Source: Gammaproteobacteria bacterium
Lineage (GTDB): Bacteria; Pseudomonadota; Gammaproteobacteria; S012-40
Assembly: GCA_029857925.1 (NCBI GenBank)
Contig: JAOUGF010000108.1
Coordinates: 1-6,901 of the forward strand
Direction of reading: 5' to 3'
DNA: 6,901 nucleotides
Shown here piece after piece: positions 3,934 to 6,901 of this stretch. Position numbers and translations under genes: made by a program. The notes under the pieces are model-generated. The model did no database searches. It saw only the letters and a program-made list of their open reading frames with translations, and had not been told where the DNA came from. Each line of letters begins with the position of its first letter. Position 1 is the first letter of the stretch.

Positions 3934-6901
3934 TTAGACCCTGCTGACTTTTACCCAGGTGTCGTAGAAAGAAGCGCTTGCCCCGATAGGGTCCTGGAGC
4001 GAGACGTTGGTTGAGCGTCGGTCGCGGCGCATGACCGTCCCGGGATGAATACCCGCGCCCCTGCTGGGATCGAATCCGGTCTGCACGCCGTTGATTACAT
4101 GCGGTCGCGCGCCTTGCTCCCAATGTCCGAAGTGGTGGGAGATCGCGACCACCCCGGGCATTAGCCCCTGGGTGACCTTGGCCTTGCCCACGACCCCGGC
4201 GGTGTAGCTGGCCGAGCTCACACGTACCGGGTCACCGGTCTGGATCCCCAGGCGTGAGGCGTCTGCGGCACTGAGCTCGACGTAGTTCTCCGGCGACATC
4301 AACATCAACCAGGGATTGACGTTGGTACGGCCCTGGCCATGGTGCACCACTTTGAAGGTGATGAGCTTCAGCGGGAAACCGGCGCCATCATTCAGCGCCG
4401 CGCCATCGGAATGCGCAAGCCCCTGGTAGTGTGGTACACCCGAGTAATACTGGCCGGTCACCGAATCGCGGGTGCGGGCCACCGGGTCGGCGAATAGCCG
4501 GATGATATTTCCGTAGCGGTAGGCCAGCTTGCCATCCACCGTGTACTCTTCTCCCGGGTTGTCGAACACGCCGCCCTTGGCGATGATCTCGTCAGGGGTG
4601 AGGCCAGGATATTTCGAGTTCGCGTTGAAGGCGATGTTATCCAGCATCGCCTTGGCCCAGTCCCAGGCGTTGTGGAGGTCTCGCTTTGTGCCGTCGGCGT
4701 TGTGCAGCGCCTGGCTGCCGACCCCCGGCAGACCGAGCGCCTTGGCTAGCCCGATGTGAATGTCCGCCACCGCCTTGGTATCCGGCAGCGCCGGGGTGTA
4801 ATCGTTGGTCGCGCGGGGAATTCTATTACCGATACCCGCGCTAGAACCGATGACCGCGCCGTCGAATGCCCCCACCACCGGCCTCTGAAACGCGGTGCCC
4901 TTGTTGACCCGCCACGGGATGCCTGGCACCGAGAATTTCTCCAGATAGGTCGAATCCGGCAGTATATAATCGGCCCATGCCGCCACCTCACCCATCACCG
5001 GGCTGATGGCGACAAACAGCGGCACCTTGGCGGTGGTCGGCACCGCGCCCGGCAGCGCGTCTTCCGCCATCACGCGTTCCCACACCTGCCGGAGCCCAGG
5101 TACGGAGTACGGCAGCGCGTTCCAGTAAGTCATCAGCACCTTGATCGGATAGGGATACCCGTCCTCGATGCTGGGGATCAGTTCCTGGTAGTTGCCTTGA
5201 GTCCCGAACGGGAACCATGGGCGCTTTGCAGGATAGCCGGTAAATAGCGGGCCCGCTTCCTCGTAGAAGCTCATCGCGCGGTCGATGCGGATGCCTTTTG
5301 CCCCCGGATCGCCTTCCACTTTCCCGAGGCTCACCACACCAGACGCCTGGCCACCCAGACCGCCAGCGCCAGCAGTGCAGCCGCCCTTCCAATCGTAGTT
5401 GCCAATGAGCGTGTTCAAATGCTGGATGGCGAGTTGGTTGTAGAAGCCGTTGGTGTGCTTCACGGCGCCCCGATAGGTGATGACCGCCGCCTTTTTGCCG
5501 TGGCTGACCAACTCCTGCGCCAGGGCCTCCATGACCGCGATGCTCACGCCGCAGATCGCAGAGTATTGGGCGCGAGTCCGCGAATTGACGGATTCCTTTA
5601 ACAGGGTGAAGGCCGACTTCACTATTATCGAGCGGCCACCGATGGTGAGCGTGGAATTGACCTCGAGCGTTGCGGCCGCGGTTTGCGAATGACCCTTCGC
5701 GACGCCGTCCATGACCACATAATCGCTCGGGGGGGCGCCGATAATGCCGAGTTCCCCCGCAGTCACGTAACGCTGGTAGGCCTGGCCACCTGCATCGGTG
5801 AAGGTGCCGACCAGGTAGGTGCTGTCGGTCCAGGTCGGTTCCCCATCTGCGGCAGCCGCGGCCTGGTTCGGGTTCGTTAGATAGCGGACGTCATAACGCT
5901 GTTGTTCCAGGATCCAGCTCATCATACCCAGCGCCAACGCGGCGTCCCCGCCAGGAATGATCGGCACCCAGGGCGGGATGTTGCGGGCGGGAACGCCGTT
6001 GGCCTTGGCGGCCGTGTTGTTCTGGCGCGGGTCCACCACGACATAGCGGCCACCGTTTTCCTTGAACTGCATTAGATTGCGCGCGAGCCCGACCATTGGG
6101 AAATCCGCCTCCAGCGGATTCGCGCCCCAGTAGACGAGAAACTCGGCGCCGAGTATGTCGGCCTGCCAGCCCACAGTCCGGCCCGCGCCTTTGCGTGGAT
6201 CGGTCGGATCTGGATTCCAGGTGATGAGGTCACCAGCTACGTGCCGACTCGCCTCGCAGATGGAGGTGTGGTCGATGTTGTAATTGATAGTACCCCATCC
6301 GTTTCGCCATATCCGGTTGCTGAGCTCCTTCTCCACACTCCGTCCCGGAGAAAATACCAACTGATTGGCCTTCGGGCCGAGGACGGGGTTAGCGGGATCG
6401 ATCGGCTCGCGCGGATTCGGAATCAGCCGCTTGATCTCCTGAGCGATCTCAGCGAACGCCTGGTCCCAGCTGATGGTTTGCCACTGTCCTGAGCCGCGGG
6501 GGCCGACCCGCTTAAGGGGGTGCTGAATACGGTAGGGGTCATAGACAGTCTGCACCCCGGCCTGGCCTTTGAGGCAGACACGGCCGAGCTCGTGGAACTG
6601 GGTGTCTGGGTCGCGAGCGCGATAGGCCAGACGATCGTGAGCATTGTTTTCGTCCACGTCGCGTTGGTTTGGATGCCAGGGATTGCCATCGATCTTTACC
6701 AGTATGCCATCTATTACCTTGGCCCGGATGCCACAGCGGGAGTGACACATTTGGCAGACGCTGTAGATGATGTCTCCCGCAGTTTCCACCTGATCCGCAG
6801 GATACTCGCCGGTAACCAACAATGGTGCGGCGGCGGCAGTGCCGGGTCCGCCTTCCGCTGCAAAAAACACGGGGTCGGCCGCGACTGTGGCTGCCAGCAC
6901 T
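3934..6901 (-). CDS. Molybdopterin-dependent oxidoreductase catalytic subunit (TtrA/PhsA/PsrA-like), 5' end outside window
   Basis: This is the large catalytic subunit of a DMSO-reductase-family enzyme carrying Mo-bisMGD and one 4Fe-4S cluster. 988 residues are visible and the start lies beyond 6901. Numbered from the first complete codon, the 4Fe-4S motif is C49-X2-C52-X3-C56-X52-C109, with the conserved electron-path lysine K111. The likely Mo ligand is C215 in HTSICEAS (codon TGC at 6256-6258, so not selenocysteine), as in polysulfide, thiosulfate and tetrathionate reductases rather than the Ser of DmsA. WVPIIPGGDAALALGM (311-326) is a pterin-binding segment, and the C-terminal molydop-binding domain spans about 844-988, including HHFGHWEQGA. 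The Ala-rich start of the visible part could be the end of a Tat leader whose RR motif is off-window, implying a periplasmic location. Total length would be near that of TtrA. A tetrathionate-, thiosulfate-, polysulfide- or selenate-type substrate is plausible; sequence alone does not settle it. Confidence 0.93.
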   Translation of the reverse strand, partial: VLAATVAADPVFFAAEGGPGTAAAAPLLVTGEYPADQVETAGDIIYSVCQMCHSRCGIRAKVIDGILVKIDGNPWHPNQRDVDENNAHDRLAYRARDPDTQFHELGRVCLKGQAGVQTVYDPYRIQHPLKRVGPRGSGQWQTISWDQAFAEIAQEIKRLIPNPREPIDPANPVLGPKANQLVFSPGRSVEKELSNRIWRNGWGTINYNIDHTSICEASRHVAGDLITWNPDPTDPRKGAGRTVGWQADILGAEFLVYWGANPLEADFPMVGLARNLMQFKENGGRYVVVDPRQNNTAAKANGVPARNIPPWVPIIPGGDAALALGMMSWILEQQRYDVRYLTNPNQAAAAADGEPTWTDSTYLVGTFTDAGGQAYQRYVTAGELGIIGAPPSDYVVMDGVAKGHSQTAAATLEVNSTLTIGGRSIIVKSAFTLLKESVNSRTRAQYSAICGVSIAVMEALAQELVSHGKKAAVITYRGAVKHTNGFYNQLAIQHLNTLIGNYDWKGGCTAGAGGLGGQASGVVSLGKVEGDPGAKGIRIDRAMSFYEEAGPLFTGYPAKRPWFPFGTQGNYQELIPSIEDGYPYPIKVLMTYWNALPYSVPGLRQVWERVMAEDALPGAVPTTAKVPLFVAISPVMGEVAAWADYILPDSTYLEKFSVPGIPWRVNKGTAFQRPVVGAFDGAVIGSSAGIGNRIPRATNDYTPALPDTKAVADIHIGLAKALGLPGVGSQALHNADGTKRDLHNAWDWAKAMLDNIAFNANSKYPGLTPDEIIAKGGVFDNPGEEYTVDGKLAYRYGNIIRLFADPVARTRDSVTGQYYSGVPHYQGLAHSDGAALNDGAGFPLKLITFKVVHHGQGRTNVNPWLMLMSPENYVELSAADASRLGIQTGDPVRVSSASYTAGVVGKAKVTQGLMPGVVAISHHFGHWEQGARPHVINGVQTGFDPSRGAGIHPGTVMRRDRRSTNVSLQDPIGASASFYDTWVKVSRV

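Noticed and set aside
6256..6258. Possible selenocysteine at the Mo ligand, as in some formate dehydrogenases
   Set aside because: The codon is TGC and not TGA, so the residue is an ordinary cysteine.

Overview
The window looks like a bacterial chromosomal segment, most likely from a Pseudomonadota-type organism. I infer this from the moderately GC-rich coding sequence, the DMSO-reductase-family operon style and the palindromic intergenic repeats; no taxonomic marker gene is present. It holds five protein-coding genes in two convergent blocks, with a 614-bp gene-poor interval between them.

Left block, + strand (1-777): the 3' part of a short-chain dehydrogenase/reductase gene. The window opens inside this gene, so the N-terminal cofactor-binding glycine motif is missing, but the Asn-Ser-Tyr-Lys catalytic set is present. 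Its base composition is visibly more AT-rich than the right block.

Middle (778-1391): a convergent intergenic interval with no convincing complete gene. It contains a roughly 245-bp element bounded by a near-perfect 22-bp inverted repeat (812-833 and 1034-1055), which resembles a MITE or the ends of a non-autonomous insertion sequence. Sixteen bases further on is a perfect 15-bp-stem hairpin (1072-1118) of REP type. Read on the minus strand, this hairpin is followed by a T-rich run and could also terminate the right-hand operon. A short hydrophobic minus-strand ORF (1100-1312) may be a gene remnant.

Right block, - strand (6901 down to 1392): a tight four-gene operon for a molybdenum enzyme. 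In order of transcription it encodes (i) a large molybdopterin-dependent catalytic subunit with a 4Fe-4S motif and a cysteine Mo ligand, of tetrathionate/thiosulfate/polysulfide-reductase type, with its 5' end outside the window; (ii) a 218-aa DmsB/PsrB/TtrB-like electron-transfer subunit with sixteen cluster cysteines; (iii) a TorD/DmsD-family maturation chaperone; and (iv) a 368-aa polyferredoxin with four 4Fe-4S motifs, a central cysteine-containing domain and a C-terminal CX2C...CX2C knuckle. Spacings of 17, 4 and 4 bp imply co-transcription and translational coupling.

The working picture is a respiratory oxyanion or sulfur-compound oxidoreductase. The catalytic subunit reduces or oxidises the substrate at the Mo-bisMGD site, the beta subunit passes electrons, the TorD-like protein loads cofactor before export, and the polyferredoxin may supply electrons or take part in assembly. 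No NrfD-type membrane anchor lies in the window, so it is either upstream or absent. The true substrate cannot be decided from sequence alone.
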